Shown: positions 24,490-35,820, numbered from the stretch's first letter. The stretch: 64,000 nucleotides of DNA from Megaleporinus macrocephalus (GCA_021613375.1 CM038706.1:23453366-23517365); one strand, 5' to 3'. Numbers and translations are program-made. Notes: a model not told the origin generated them from the sequence alone.

Positions 24490-24990
24490 CATTAGTAAAT
24501 GAAATTGTTCTATCTAGAACTATGAACACTCAAAGAAACAAATCACTCTTTGCAACCTGAAACGGTTCTTTTGATTTATGAAAAATCTGCCGTAGATGGT
24601 TCTACACAGAAGGGTTATATCGTTGCAGGCCAAAAAAAACCAACATATTCCTAAACATGGCAAATTTACAGGAGAGGGCAACCTGCTTCTTTACTTTTAA
24701 TGTAAGTCTATGGAACTTCAGAATTTCTTTCCAAGTTTTTCTGGAGCATTACTATTGGTCCATTCATCATGAAAGTTTCACACAATGTGAACGACAGCTG
24801 GCTGCCATGTTCAAATATTGTTGAAAATAAAAATTTGACAAAATGGAAATACACAGATTTTTTTGGACAGCGAGAACATACAGAAAGGGTTCTTAACATA
24901 GTAAAGTTACAAAAGCAGCCTCATGGTTTTCTATAAAATCACTTCTTTGCTAATGAACCCATGAAGAACCATTTTTAAAAGTATGGATGA
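24490..24990 (+). repeat. GATGGTTCT-family repeat split by a MITE
   Basis: The left part (about 24500-24617; AGAACTATGAACACTCAAAG, GTAGATGGTTCTACACAGAA) and right part (about 24879-24985; GGGTTCTTAACATAG, ATGAAGAACCATTTTTAAAA) together match the uninterrupted copy at 16815-17008. A MITE fills the gap. Confidence 0.6.
24618..24878 (+). mobile_element. MITE copy 2, nested in another repeat
   Basis: The left end TATCGTTGCAGGCC and the right end TTTGGACAGCGAGAACA are decayed inverse copies. The core ATTGGTCCATTCATCATGAA is at about 24752. Flanking ACAGAAGGGTT and ACAGAAAGGGTT look like a target duplication, though TA|TA flanks are also possible. Confidence 0.7.
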
Positions 24991-26460
24991 TGTATGTGCG
25001 AATTGTCAGCTAAACTGTTTTATGACAGCATTTACATCATGTCTTATTCTGTGTTTATTGGCAAGTTACAAAGCAAAAATCTGTTTATAGCCTGTATCAC
25101 ATAAACTTGGAGTTTCTTGATCATCTGATAACTCAAGGGCAAGTAAAAGTGCTGAATGTTTTTTTTCTGATAAGATCTGATTTTCTGCCGTTATCAGATT
25201 GTTAAGTGTATCTTAAGAATCAGTGTATCTTAACATAAGCTGTGATTATATATACATATAACAATAAAAATAAAAAAAAATAAAAGAATCAATAGGTCAA
25301 TCAATCAACATAAGTCAAAGATTATTCTGTAAGCAGAACAATGATTCTTAATAACTTGGCACATAAGCTACAGCAGCTATGTATCCTAGGGGCCTTGTGA
25401 CACAAAAATAATAATATATTTTGCGTGTTTTCTTGTCACTGGGCTTGTGTATTATGTTTTGCCAGGCCTTGACTCATTTGCTTCTCCTTAGGACTTAAAA
25501 AACAACAAAGACATCATGCATTATTCCAAAGAGTTATTGATTATATTCCCTGTGGTATATAATTGGAACACATTTGTGAATGAGCTTCAGTTTACCTCAT
25601 TTATTTCTAATAACCAATAAAACAAAGTGTCATTTAAAATAATACATAGAGCAAACCTATATTTATTTAGCCTAAGAACAGGACTTGTTTCTAAACTGCT
25701 CCTTTTTCCTCTTTTATTTTGACACTGCAGTTATGTGGAAAGACTTGGACAGATTTGTAATTGATCATATTGATTCTGCTGTTTTTTCTCTGTACTTGGA
25801 AAATGTTTTGTTGGTTTTTGATACTGTCAGTAAAGGACGGGTGTAACGATGAATTGTCAAATTGTGATATTATTCTTGTAATGCAAAACTATGACCATGT
25901 GTACTATAGTAGTGTGATGGTGCATCGTGGAGAACAGACATTCTATGAATTATTACACTGCAAAAATTAAATACCAACATTTGTGAACAATCAGCACCAG
26001 CCAGCACCCATTTCAGCACTCCTTCTGCCTTCCCTGCCTCAGTGTCACGAGAAAGAAGGACAAGAACATGATTATATATTTCCTTCATTTAAGTTTTGTT
26101 CAAAATATCAGGAAAAAATACAGAATCGCGTATCCAGTAGTAAACTGACTTGTGGGATGAATGTATTATAACACCCTTACTGTTTATTTAATTATAATAT
26201 TAGCATAGATCTGCATCTATAAAATAAAAATAGCATACATCTACATCTGTAACTGTAGAAATTAAAAGAAATTATTCATGACTCTAAACACTATTGTTTA
26301 TTCAACAAATAGAAAGGCTGCAAGGACTAGTCATTTCCACATATATATAATATATATAATATTCCACATGTCTTCTAGGAAATAACCCTAACGTCATGAT
26401 ATATCCAATATTTTTGTGACAGCTTTAAACTTCTTTAAAAACCTACAAAACCTTCATTAA
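24991..26460. other. slc39a8-nat8 intergenic region
   Basis: AT-rich spacer with no coding, RNA or clear mobile-element signal; it includes a simple A/T-rich stretch at 25240-25300. On human gene order the conserved-synteny junction discussed in the findings falls in or near here. Confidence 0.4.
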
Positions 26461-26760
26461 ACCGTAGTTAAATGCTAATCGCGCTAGAATAATTTCACTG
26501 GCGGTACATTTGTTTATTTTCGTTGCTCGTAAACAAGACTTTTATTATGGCGGGTGTCCGGTCGTCTTCCTACTCGGTTCCAATCAGCGGCGATAGAGCT
26601 TCTCCAAAAGTTGCAGCAGGCAGACTGACCAGCGGACTGGATTATCCCGAAGGTTGGTAGCAAAATAAATTCACAAGCAGATAAATACGTACACGGCGTA
26701 ACGTAACGCGTTTGACACGCCGGTGCACTTCGTATCACGAACGTAATGAATGTGTCTTTG
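26461..26760 (+). promoter_or_regulatory. CpG-rich putative promoter/5' exon of nat8 copy 1
   Basis: Locally CpG-rich in an AT-rich surrounding (GGCGGGTGTCCGGTCGTC at 26550; ACGGCGTAACGTAACGCG at 26693) with a CCAAT box at 26580-26584. It lies about 0.9 kb before the first nat8-type start codon, which fits a non-coding first exon. There is no direct transcript evidence. Confidence 0.4.
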
Positions 26761-27476
26761 CCGCTGGCTTAGTTAGATAACAGCTTGTGAAGAGATGGTG
26801 ATGGTCAGTCAGGCTAGAAGCCTCTGTTACTGTATCTTATGTTTGGATGGCGACATAACGTTATGTATCGTTAACAGTGCTTAATATTTATTATTAGAAA
26901 TGAGCCCTTACTGTAGATTAACGTGGGCAATGTTAATACCCGAGGCTGACTGGACTGAGCAGACAGTATCCTCAGAATGCTCCAGTCTGACGTTGTTTGT
27001 GTGTTAAATAACACAGCAGACAGGCCTAAAACCAGTGAAAAGTGATCCATATAAAACAGAATTATATTGCATTGTTTACAGTAAAAAACGAGAGAACAGA
27101 ACATGACAGATAACCTTAAAACCATCCAGTAAAGGACAAATAAAGGACAAAACGAGCTCTCATTTGCTTTTGTGCCTTTGTGTGAAAATGACAGCTTTTA
27201 TAACACTGCTGAGACTGAGACTGTTGACTGACACAGTTCTTTTAGTTCAGGTCAGTGGTGTGCTAGTCCAGTTTTTGGGTTGCGCAAGAGCAAAGAGCCC
27301 TTTGGGTTTGGTGTTTACACTGTCAATTATTACCTTGAAACCATCATCTTTGTAAAAACAACTTGAGCTGCTGAATCGGTGACGTGGTGTTTTTGGTGTT
27401 GTCATTTTCCACTTTCTGAATTAAGCGTGGTTTTAGTCTGTAACTGGTGATGCTGTTTGTGTTTGGTCTGAAGGCC

Positions 27477-28145
27477 ATGGCTGAAGTGCAGATTCGTCGC
27501 TATGAGTACGAGGACGACGAAGACGTAAAGGACATCTTCACTCTAGGAATGAGTGAGCATGTCCCGTCCTCCTGCCTGCACGTGTTGAAGCAACCACACA
27601 CCCAGATGCTGCTGGTATGTGTGTTCTGTGCTCTGCTGGCCAGCTCCAAGTCTCTTCTGCTGCCTATCCTGGCGGTCACCCTCCTCCTGGCCGCAGGCCG
27701 TCAGGGAATCAACTATCTGTTCCACAGCTACATTCAGACTTCCCTGCGCTTGGACCTCAACCACATCCGTCAGTCCTACCTGGAGAAGCCCAACTCCTGC
27801 TTCTGGGTGGCTGAGAGCCAGGGTCGGGTGGTGGGCATGGTGGCATGCCTCCCTTCAGAACGGAACGAGGGGTGTCTGGAGCTCAAGCGGATGTCTGTTA
27901 AGCACTCCCACAGAGGCCAGGGTATTGCCAAAGCCCTCTGCCACACGGTGTCAGACTTTGCCCGAGAACGGGGCTTTCCAGCTGTGGTACTGTACACCTC
28001 GGTGGTCCAGACGGATGCTCAGAAGCTCTATGAGCATATGGGCTACAAGAGAGTCAGAGAGTTTATTGTTCCAGAACTGATGGCTAAGCTCACCAATTTC
28101 ACATTGATCGAGTACAGGCTTGACTTGCAGCAGCCAGCAAACTGA
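27477..28145 (+). CDS. nat8: NAT8/camello-type N-acetyltransferase, copy 1
   Basis: Single coding exon, 222 residues from the ATG in GAAGGCCATGG, which has a good Kozak context. An ATG 30 bp upstream is also in frame, but the three paralogues align from this one and share a possible splice acceptor (CTGAAG) just before it. NAT8 proteins are ER/Golgi membrane GNAT enzymes that use acetyl-CoA to acetylate cysteine S-conjugates or lysines of secretory proteins. A hydrophobic membrane region covers about residues 43-73. The GNAT core follows: CFWVAES, ELKRMSVK, and the acetyl-CoA loop HRGQGIAKAL (R146-A151), then LYTSVVQTDAQKLYEHMGY. Intact, with codon use shifted to G/C like an expressed gene. 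Substrate cannot be inferred. Confidence 0.92.
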   Translation: MAEVQIRRYEYEDDEDVKDIFTLGMSEHVPSSCLHVLKQPHTQMLLVCVFCALLASSKSLLLPILAVTLLLAAGRQGINYLFHSYIQTSLRLDLNHIRQSYLEKPNSCFWVAESQGRVVGMVACLPSERNEGCLELKRMSVKHSHRGQGIAKALCHTVSDFARERGFPAVVLYTSVVQTDAQKLYEHMGYKRVREFIVPELMAKLTNFTLIEYRLDLQQPAN

Positions 28146-29940
28146 AACTGCTCTGTTTTCTCATTCTGCTTGATTTTATTACCTCGGTATTTAGGACGTA
28201 AGCAGTGTTGAATACGGTGACCTCAGTGAATATGAGAACAGTAAAGTGAACAGTTATTATTTAAGCTGTGTACTAAATCAGTTTGTTTTAAAGGTGAAAG
28301 GATGGAACATTGTTACCTCCACTTTTCATCTCTAAAGCCAACTGACAATGTAAACTGCTAAAAATAATTCTGATAATTCGTTTATTCAAAACAACTTTTA
28401 ACATTGTCATAATTTAGTGTAATACTGCTTCATTTTCTGTCTTTTTATGTGGTCTGTGCTTTTTTGTGCTGTCCACAACACGTGGAAAGACTTGCACTAT
28501 GGTATGAGGGTTCAATAGAGTAGTCGTTCTCAACCCTGACCCTAGAGGTCTCTCCGTCCTGCACATTGTTTTGATTTCTTTACCACGTCTAATTCAACAA
28601 GTCAGCAAATTAACAAGCAGGTAAAACAAGAAACACTGAAATGTGCATGTCCAGGGCTGCCATAGAATGTTCGCTTTAGTCCCACAAACTAGCTGGTGAT
28701 GATTTCTGACTCCCTTTATTCAAGCCTGCTGGTGAATTTGCATTTTATTTGATGTATTTCATGTATGTGATTAAAAAATGCTATCAAATTACAATAATAC
28801 ACCTCTGTGCTGTTTTTTTGTGGAATTGTTGCACTTAGCTATAAGTCTTATGAATAGTTTTTTTCCACGCTTGTAAATACAGTCTGGCTGGAATCACTTT
28901 GCTTAACTGAACTTTGAATATACAGCCTAATATAGCAGCTAACCGAGGTACATCATGCTGGCACAGATGACTTTCTTGGAGTCATGCTATGCACCGCTTA
29001 TACGTTACATGTCTTGCCACAAACTCTGCATTGTTTTGGGTGTTCAGACATCCATCCATCCATCCATTCATTTTATGACTTGGTAAGGGAGTGTCAGAAA
29101 GTGGCGTCATATAAGAGAGGCCTCATGTTGAAGCTCTGCAAACATCACTGGCTGTAAAGAAAGATGTCATCACCCTCTTAGGTGTTCAGGTGTTCAAACA
29201 GTTAATGTAAACTTGTTTAAATGTCTGGGTTTACAAACAGATAATGATAGACTATTGACTCACTTTCATATACTAATTAATTGAATGTTTCTGTTTAGCC
29301 GTTGCTCATTATCTGCCAATTAAGCTTGAATTCCTGTGTATTAAATGGCAACATGTGTGTAAATACTTCCATAACATATCATACCTTGCATACTTTATAT
29401 AAAAAGTAAACTTTATCTCTTCCATTATAGTATGTGTTCACATACCTACACACACGTCTACACGACTGAGGCGTCCTGTCGCAATTAAACCAAATTTTAA
29501 GAAACACACCTTGTTAATCGGACGGTTAAAAAGTAATGATTAATTTCTTCGGGGTTTTTGTTCGGCGCCAGGCCTTTTTGAACCTGTTCACTTTCCGTAG
29601 TTCATGTGAGGATTTGTTTGTTTGTTTGTGGTCAGGAGACGCGCGCGCCCGAGGACTTGATTTCTTAAGGAATCTGAATTTAAGGTGGAATATTTCCGGA
29701 TCTGATAACAACAGGAAATCAACACGCCTCCAGTTCGTCATTGTACAATCTGAACATTACAAAACAGAAATAGCATTAACTGAAATTCTTAACTTGTAAA
29801 CAGCATCGTTTAGCGAGTTAAAGATTTAACGGATGAAGTAACACTTATAGAGCGAGTGAATAGTGTGCAGCTTCAGACTTTCACGACTTACCGTAAAACT
29901 CACACTCGCTATCAGTTTGCTATAAAACCTCAGCTGCTTG
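28146..29940. other. Spacer between nat8 copies 1 and 2, upstream part
   Basis: 3' UTR and intergenic sequence, with a short (CATC)n run at 29049-29068. A CpG-rich patch at 29630-29660 (GGAGACGCGCGCGCCCGAGG) may belong to a promoter for the next gene. No coding signal. Confidence 0.35.
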
Positions 29941-29948
29941 TTTTCGTT

Positions 29949-30058
29949 AGTTAGCTTCTTATTCGAATTCCCTTGTTCCACCTTAAATGGCTGAGACGCC
30001 AGAATGTAACTGCGGCACCGTTTAAGGTGGTACGGCGAATTCCAATAAGAAGCTAACT
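29949..30058. repeat. Imperfect 110-bp inverted repeat
   Basis: Left arm 29949-29987 starts AGTTAGCTTCTTA and ends CCACCTTAAA. The right arm 30021-30058 is its near-perfect inverse, TTTAAGGTGG to TAAGAAGCTAACT, with a 33-bp spacer. The arms could form a hairpin or be ends of a very short MITE. Confidence 0.8.
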
Positions 30059-30099
30059 TTAGTCACATCTTTTTCTAGGTCTCCGCTCAATAACGGGTC

Positions 30100-30180
30100 T
30101 GTATCTACAGAACCGCAGCACTGGAAGGCGAGGTTAATAAAAAAATCTCCTGGAAACGCAGCTGATTTCTGTTCTCTCAG
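30100..30180 (+). promoter_or_regulatory. Possible non-coding first exon of nat8 copy 2
   Basis: The segment ending TTCTGTTCTCTCAG|GTAAGA (donor at 30181) has a strong splice-donor consensus and lies 2 kb before the copy 2 start codon. Joining it to the CTGAAG-like acceptor before the coding exon is inference only. Confidence 0.3.
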
Positions 30181-30339
30181 GTAAGAAAAGGTCATCATTA
30201 CGAGACCACAGATATGTGATATGCTTGTACAGACTTATTTAAAGTATTAATGTTATGTTTATGTATGTTTTGTAAAGAGCTTAGGTAATGTTCAATGTGT
30301 TAGCTTTTGTTTGTGTTAGATAAGAGATATATATATATA

Positions 30340-31262
30340 TCAGTGTCTTGGGAATGTCTTGGGAATGACATATACAAGTCCTGCACAGTGGTCAGAGGGA
30401 TTTTAAGCCATTCTTCTTGCAGGATAGTGGACTGGTCACTACGTGATGCTGGTGGAGGAAAACGTTTCCTGACTCGCTCCTCCAAAACACACCAAAGTGG
30501 CTCAGTAATATTTAGATCTGGTGACTGTGCAGACCATGGGAGATGTTCAACTTCACTTTCATCAAAGTGAAGTTGTTCATCAAACCAGTCTTTCACCAGT
30601 CTTGCTGTGTGTATTGGTGCATTGTCATCCTGATACAAGGCACTGCCTTCAGGATACAATGTTTGAACCATTGGATGCACATGGTCCTCCAGAATGGTTT
30701 GGTAGTCCTTGGCAGTGACAAGTATTAAGTATCTAGCACACGTATTGGGCCAAGGGAATGCCATGATATGGCAGCCCAAACCATCACTGATCCACCCCCA
30801 TGCTTCACTCTGGGCATGCAACAGTCTGGGTGGTACGCTTCTTTGGGGCTTCCCCACACCGTAACTCTCCCGGATGTGGGGAAAACAGTAAAGGTGGACT
30901 CATCAGTGAAAACAAATGTTTCACATTGTCCACAGCCCAAGATTTGCGCTCCTTGCATCGTGTATATTGACCCTGTGGAGCTCCTGACGGACAGTTCTGG
31001 TGGAAACAGGAGAGTTGAGGTGCACATTTAATTCTGCCGTGATTTGGGCAGCCGTGGTTTCATGTTTTTTGGATACAATCTGGGTTAGCACCCCAACATC
31101 CCTCTCAGACAGCTTCCGCTTGCGTCCACAGTTAATCCTGTTGGATGTGGTTCGTCATTCTTGATGGTATGCTGACATTACCCTGGATACTGTGGCTCTT
31201 GATACATCACAAAGACTTGCTGTCTTAGTCACAGATGCGCCAGCAAGACGTGCATGATATGA
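30340..31262 (-). pseudogene. Tc1/mariner transposase, frameshifted
   Basis: Minus-strand frames at 31027-30725 and 30857-30300 overlap in different phases and together cover most of a Tc1 transposase. The catalytic positions FTDES, YQDDNAPIHTA and SPDLNITEPLW are all present. The helix-turn-helix part lies at about 31250-31030, broken by further stops. The frame change near 30725-30857 makes it inactive. The element separates nat8 copies 1 and 2. Confidence 0.88.
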
Positions 31263-31269
31263 TATATAT

Positions 31270-31672
31270 AATGCTGGACTGAGAATAGTGCTAGACTCTT
31301 CCTGTTGTCAGAGTCCTGTAACCACTGATGAAGGATGGTCAACAAAAGCTGGTGAGGGTGAGCAGATGAGCTAGTCTGATGCTCTGGTACGAGCACAACA
31401 AACACTGATAAGCAACCACCATGTCAGTGTCACTGAGAATGAGTGCTGAGAATGATCCACCACTGAAATAATACCTGCTCTGTGGTGGTCCTGTGGGGGT
31501 CCTAAACACTGAAGAACAGTGAAAGGAGAATAACAAAGTTCACAGAAAAACTATAGTTGGACTACAGTCTGTAATTGTAGAACTACAAAGTGCACGTATA
31601 TGATAAGTGGAGCTGATAAAGTGGACAGTGAGTGTAGATCCAAGGAGGTGGTTTTAATATTATAGATTATTG
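31270..31672. repeat. Dispersed teleost repeat, ATGTCAGTGTCACTGAGAAT family
   Basis: Contains CCACCATGTCAGTGTCACTG, AATAATACCTGCTCTGTGGT, GGACTACAGTCTGTAATTGT and GGAGGTGGTTTTAATATTAT. I recognise this as a high-copy fish DNA repeat. It directly abuts the Tc1 relic. Confidence 0.65.
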
Positions 31673-32182
31673 TTGATCATAATCTATAGTATTAAAACCA
31701 TTAAATTCCTTTGGGTTTGGTGTTTTTACAAAGAGAATTATTAGTTGGAACCTGCTCTTTAAGACTTCTTCATAGTTTGCTGGGAGTGTATTTGTTCGCT
31801 GACTCAGATTAGAGGTGATAATGAGCTGGTCAACATCCTGTTTAACGTTATCACTTATTGTAGAACTCAGTTGCAGTGTTTTTAAAATCACACTCATATC
31901 ACATTGTGACTCAAATACCATGATTATATTGAATTGTGGGGCCTTTTGTGATTCCCTAACTGTTAGTATGGCATTCTGGATTTTATTCCAAAGCAAATGT
32001 GAGAATTTTAAATGTTGATTCTGTATTTTTTTCCAATGTGATTGTACATTTTGAAAATTCAAATACAAATGTGTATTTGGCATTTCTTTATGTAATGCCT
32101 GGATCAGGGTAATAAAGGAAAGTACAAATTCAGTATGAGTTAAGAGTATAACAGGTGATGTCGTGTGTTTGGTTTGAAGGCG

Positions 32183-32857
32183 ATGGCTAAAGTGCAGATT
32201 CGGCAATATGTGGATGAAGATGAGGTGGAGGTGAAGGACATCTTCACTCTTGGTATGCATGGGCTCATTCCATACTCCTGCAAGTCTGTGCTGAAGCAGC
32301 CACACAACCAGATGCTGCTAGTATCTGTGTTCTGCGTTCACATGGCCACCTCTCTCTCCAGTTCTCTCCTGTTTCCAATACTGGCAGTTACTCTCCTCCT
32401 GGCTGTAGGTTGGCAAGGAATCTGGTACATAATCTACAACTATGTCCAAAACTCCTTGCATGGTGACTTGAGCAACATCCATCAGTCCTACCTGGAGAAG
32501 ACCAACTCTGGCTTCTGGGTGGCTGAGTGTCAGGGTCGGGTGGTGGTCATGGTGGCGTGCCTCCCTGTGAATCAGGACGAGGGCTGTGTGGAGCTTAAGC
32601 GGATGTCAGTGAAGCCCTCCCACAGGGGCCAGGGCATCGCCAAAGCTCTGTGCTGCACAGTTGTAGACTTTGCCCGAGAACAGGGCTATCTGGCTGTGGT
32701 ACTGTACACCTCAAGTGTCCAGATAGATGCGCAGAAGCTTTACGAGCACATGGGTTACAAGAAGGTCAGAGAGTTTGCTGCCCCAGAGCTGTATTCTTGG
32801 ATCACCAAATTCATGGTGATCAAATACATGCTGGACTTGCAGCAGCCAGGAAACTAA
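32183..32857 (+). CDS. nat8: NAT8/camello-type N-acetyltransferase, copy 2
   Basis: Single coding exon, 224 residues from the ATG in GAAGGCGATGG; an in-frame ATG 18 bp upstream is the alternative. It is clearly paralogous to copy 1, with hydrophobic residues at about 43-75 and GNAT core SGFWVAE, ELKRMSVK and the acetyl-CoA loop HRGQGIAKAL. The end YMLDLQQPGN and AAPELYSWITK is shared with copy 3 rather than copy 1, so copies 2 and 3 are the closer pair. No disabling change is visible. The 16-mer TTTGGGTTTGGTGTTT occurs upstream of both this gene (31710) and copy 1 (27301), so the duplicated unit included 5' flanking DNA. Role as for copy 1; whether both are expressed is unknown. Confidence 0.9.
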   Translation: MAKVQIRQYVDEDEVEVKDIFTLGMHGLIPYSCKSVLKQPHNQMLLVSVFCVHMATSLSSSLLFPILAVTLLLAVGWQGIWYIIYNYVQNSLHGDLSNIHQSYLEKTNSGFWVAECQGRVVVMVACLPVNQDEGCVELKRMSVKPSHRGQGIAKALCCTVVDFAREQGYLAVVLYTSSVQIDAQKLYEHMGYKKVREFAAPELYSWITKFMVIKYMLDLQQPGN

Positions 32858-33420
32858 ACAGGAAACAGACAGGAAAGTCTGCTAAAGGCACTTTGCTCCA
32901 TCCATTTATTTTGCACTTATTTACTACTTCAGTATAAGACAGTGTTTTAAGCACAGTGGCCTTTATGGGTATGGAATAGGGAAGTCAGTGGTAATATTTT
33001 TAGGAGTGTAAAAGGTTATGTTACAGCTTGTTTAAGTGTACAATATGATTAACCAATTAAAACAGCCTTCAGAAATCATTCTAATACACAAGCACCATGA
33101 TTATCATATAATATTATCTGTCACAAGGCTTTAGTGCAATTTTGAATTCTTTTATTCATTTCATGAATGCAATTTCGAACAAATAGTCTTAACTGTAAAA
33201 GTGATGGTAAACTTCTGTGCTTATTTTAGAAGATCTGCATTTAAAAATATTCTAATAATGAAAATATTTTCTGCTTTAACTCTGTTTTGATTGTGTTATT
33301 ACTATAGGTGTGGCATCAGTAGAAGCTATTCTATTTAATCATGTTTTTGTTTTTGCAGCTGTTTAACTGTAAATGTGTTAAAAAGATCAAGTGATAAAAT
33401 TTAGAAAATTAACCCCTCGA

Positions 33421-34440
33421 ATACACTATATGGATAAGACTACTGGGGCACAGCTTCTAATCATTAATTCAGGTGTTTCTTTCAGTCCCATCATCACAAA
33501 TGTATAATCAAGCATCTAGCCATGCAGTTCGCCTTTACAAACATTAATAAAAGAATGAGTTGTTGTAAAGAGCTCACTGAATTTGAGTGTGGTACTGCAG
33601 TAGGATGCCACCATTGCAGTGTCAGTGAAATGTCTGCCCTCGTAGATATTCCACGATCAACTGTGAGTGGTATTATGGAAAAGTGGAAGAATTTAGGAAC
33701 CACATCAATTCAGCCACTAAGTGTCAGCCTAAGTTACAGAGCCAGGTTGCTGAGTGCTGAGGTACAAAATCTCCAACACTCTGCTGAGCTTTATGACATG
33801 GGCTTCCTTAGCTGAGCAGCAGCTGCATGCAAACCGCACATCACCAAGCGCAATGCCAAGCATCGCATGAAGCTGTGTAAAGTGCTGCAACTGCCCTCTG
33901 GAGTAGTCGAAATGTGTTCTGTGGAGTGACCAATCATGCTTCCCTGTTTGGCCAAAGCCAGTAGAATGTTAGCTGCCTGACTGCACTGTGCCAACTGTAA
34001 AGTTAGCTGGAAGAGGGATAATGCTAAGGGGATGTTTTTCAAATGTTAGCCTAGACCCCTTAGTTCCAGTAAAGAGAAATCTTAATATTTCAGCAGACCA
34101 TAACATTTTGGAATTGTATGCTTCCAACTTTCTGGGAACGATTTAGGGCTCTTTTCTGTTCTAGCATGACTGTGTCTCAGTGCACAATGTAGTGTCCATA
34201 ACAGCTGGTTGGGTGAGATTGGTATGAAAGAACTTGACTGACCTGCACAGAATCCTGACCACTACCCCATCAAACACCTTTGGTGTGAACTATAACGGAG
34301 ACTGCGAGCCAGGTCTTCTCGTCCAACATTGCTGTTTGACATCACACATGCCCTTATAGATAAATGGGCAAAGATTCCCACAGCCCCCCCCCAAAATCTC
34401 ATAGAAAACTTTCCCAGAAGAGTATAGGTATATTGTGTAG
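33421..34440 (+). pseudogene. Second Tc1/mariner-like element, heavily mutated
   Basis: The left end TACACTATATGGATAAGACT (33422) and the inverse-like right end (TATACCTATACTCTTCTGG on the minus strand, about 34415-34440) suggest Tc1 terminal repeats. The start of the transposase is readable at 33522-33730 (KELTEFECG, DIPRSTVSGIMEKWK, a Tc1 helix-turn-helix). The rest survives only as scraps in several frames, such as WAKIPTAPPQNLIENFPRR near 34363-34420. It is a different family from the relic at 30340. Confidence 0.8.
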
Positions 34441-34675
34441 GGATTCCAATACAATACATAAAGTGTATTTGCACATGCGCTTACTGTCTCTTCCGCTGAC
34501 AGTAGTAGAAACGATACTACTGCTATAGGTTCACTGCAAATTCTCTGGTAGCAGTGTATAACAACAATTATCTATGAGCTTCATAAGTATTTAGAGTAAT
34601 TCATCCTTAAAAACTATGTTGATGATACATTGTAAGATTTATTACTTGATCGTGGTATATAAATTTAGGGGTGTG

Positions 34676-35195
34676 TAGGGGTGTGCCATATCGTATCGAA
34701 CACAATAATATCGCCAACATTTTTTAATATTGTGAACGATATTATACCCTAAAATATCGAGCCATATCACTCATCCCTAAATATTACATCAGGGTACTAC
34801 TTTTTTACTGTTTTTAGCTAAAGAAAAATTCACACTTTTCTCAGTTCCCATTATATATCTACTAGAGACAGATTTTATCTGTCAAGTATCATTCTCTTTA
34901 TTCAGTCCTGGATATATGGAGATAGTTGGAGTGCATTATTTAGTATCATGACATTCTGGATCATTGACTTCTGTTACAGTCTGATGAAAATTCTTGTATT
35001 ATTAATATCTTAGTTAGGGGTGTGCCATATCATATCGTATACAATAATAAAATTTAATTTTCATTTTGTTACAATAGTGTATTCTTGAAATATTTTTTTT
35101 TAATTCAATATTTTGTCATATCACCAAGAGTACTGTTATTGCAAAAATACCATGAAATATCGTGAAATTATTGTAGGCCCATATCGCCTGATCTA
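34676..35195. repeat. Degraded AGGGGTGTGCCATATC repeats
   Basis: AGGGGTGTGCCATATCGTAT occurs at 34679 and TAGGGGTGTGCCATATCATA at 35015, each followed by AATATCG-rich sequence and ending near CATATCGCC/CATATCAC. They look like two relics of hAT-like TAGGGGTGT-ended elements. Confidence 0.4.
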
Positions 35196-35458
35196 AAGTG
35201 ATGTCACAGTCCTGTTTGTGGCTCCATCTTATTATTATTGTTTCAAACTTTAGGTAGTTTGTTTCTCTTTTTTCCTAACTGTTTCTGTTCTCGTTTTTTT
35301 GGGAAATGTAGCTGTCATGATTCGGTTTGTCTTTGTCTGTTGTTATGTGCCATTGTTTTTTTTGTTGGTTGCTTTAAACAATGAAATGCCAGAAAAACTG
35401 TTCAGCTCATGCCACATGCTTAATGGTGGACAGATCTTCTGTCACAAATGAAGTTGTT

Positions 35459-35820
35459 TAATATTTCCTATTTTAGTGTATATAACTGTTTACTATGGTT
35501 GTGTATGAGAGATACTGTGTATCTCTTATTGTAGTGTTTAGAAGCATTTATTCTTTACAGATTGTTTATGGACTAGTTTGTCTAATTTAAGTGTATACAG
35601 TTGTTTTCTTGAGGTTGTTTATGGACTAATGTTTCCTATTCCAGTGTACTGGAATGTCTGTTCTAGTTTTTTATAGACTAGTATCTCCTGTTGCAATGTA
35701 TAGGAATGTTTAATGTGGATGCTGATGGACTAGTATCATCTATTTCAGTGTATTGGAGTGTTTTATTATGATTGTTTATGGACTTATATATCTTACTCTA
35801 CTGTATATGAGCATTAGCAG
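35459..35820. repeat. Degenerate tandem repeat, about 53-60 bp unit
   Basis: About six diverged copies built round TTGTTTATGGACTAGT, then TCTCCTGTTGCAGTGTA-like text, then GGAATGTTTA. The clearest adjacent copies start at about 35680 and 35730. Non-coding. Confidence 0.55.

Noticed and set aside
24708..24899. Small protein with the peptide MMNGPIVMLQK, repeated at 45901 and 63723
   Set aside because: It is the translated core of a MITE family; copies differ by frame breaks outside the core and no start context is kept.
27619..28080. A 153-residue frame in another phase within nat8 copy 1
   Set aside because: It is a G/C-bias shadow of the real gene, which has the GNAT motifs in the main frame.
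31667..32305. Minus-strand 212-residue frame upstream of nat8 copy 2
   Set aside because: Low-complexity hydrophobic/Asn-rich text with no motif, overlapping the start of copy 2 antisense. I kept no gene call, although its length is above chance and a protein search would settle it.
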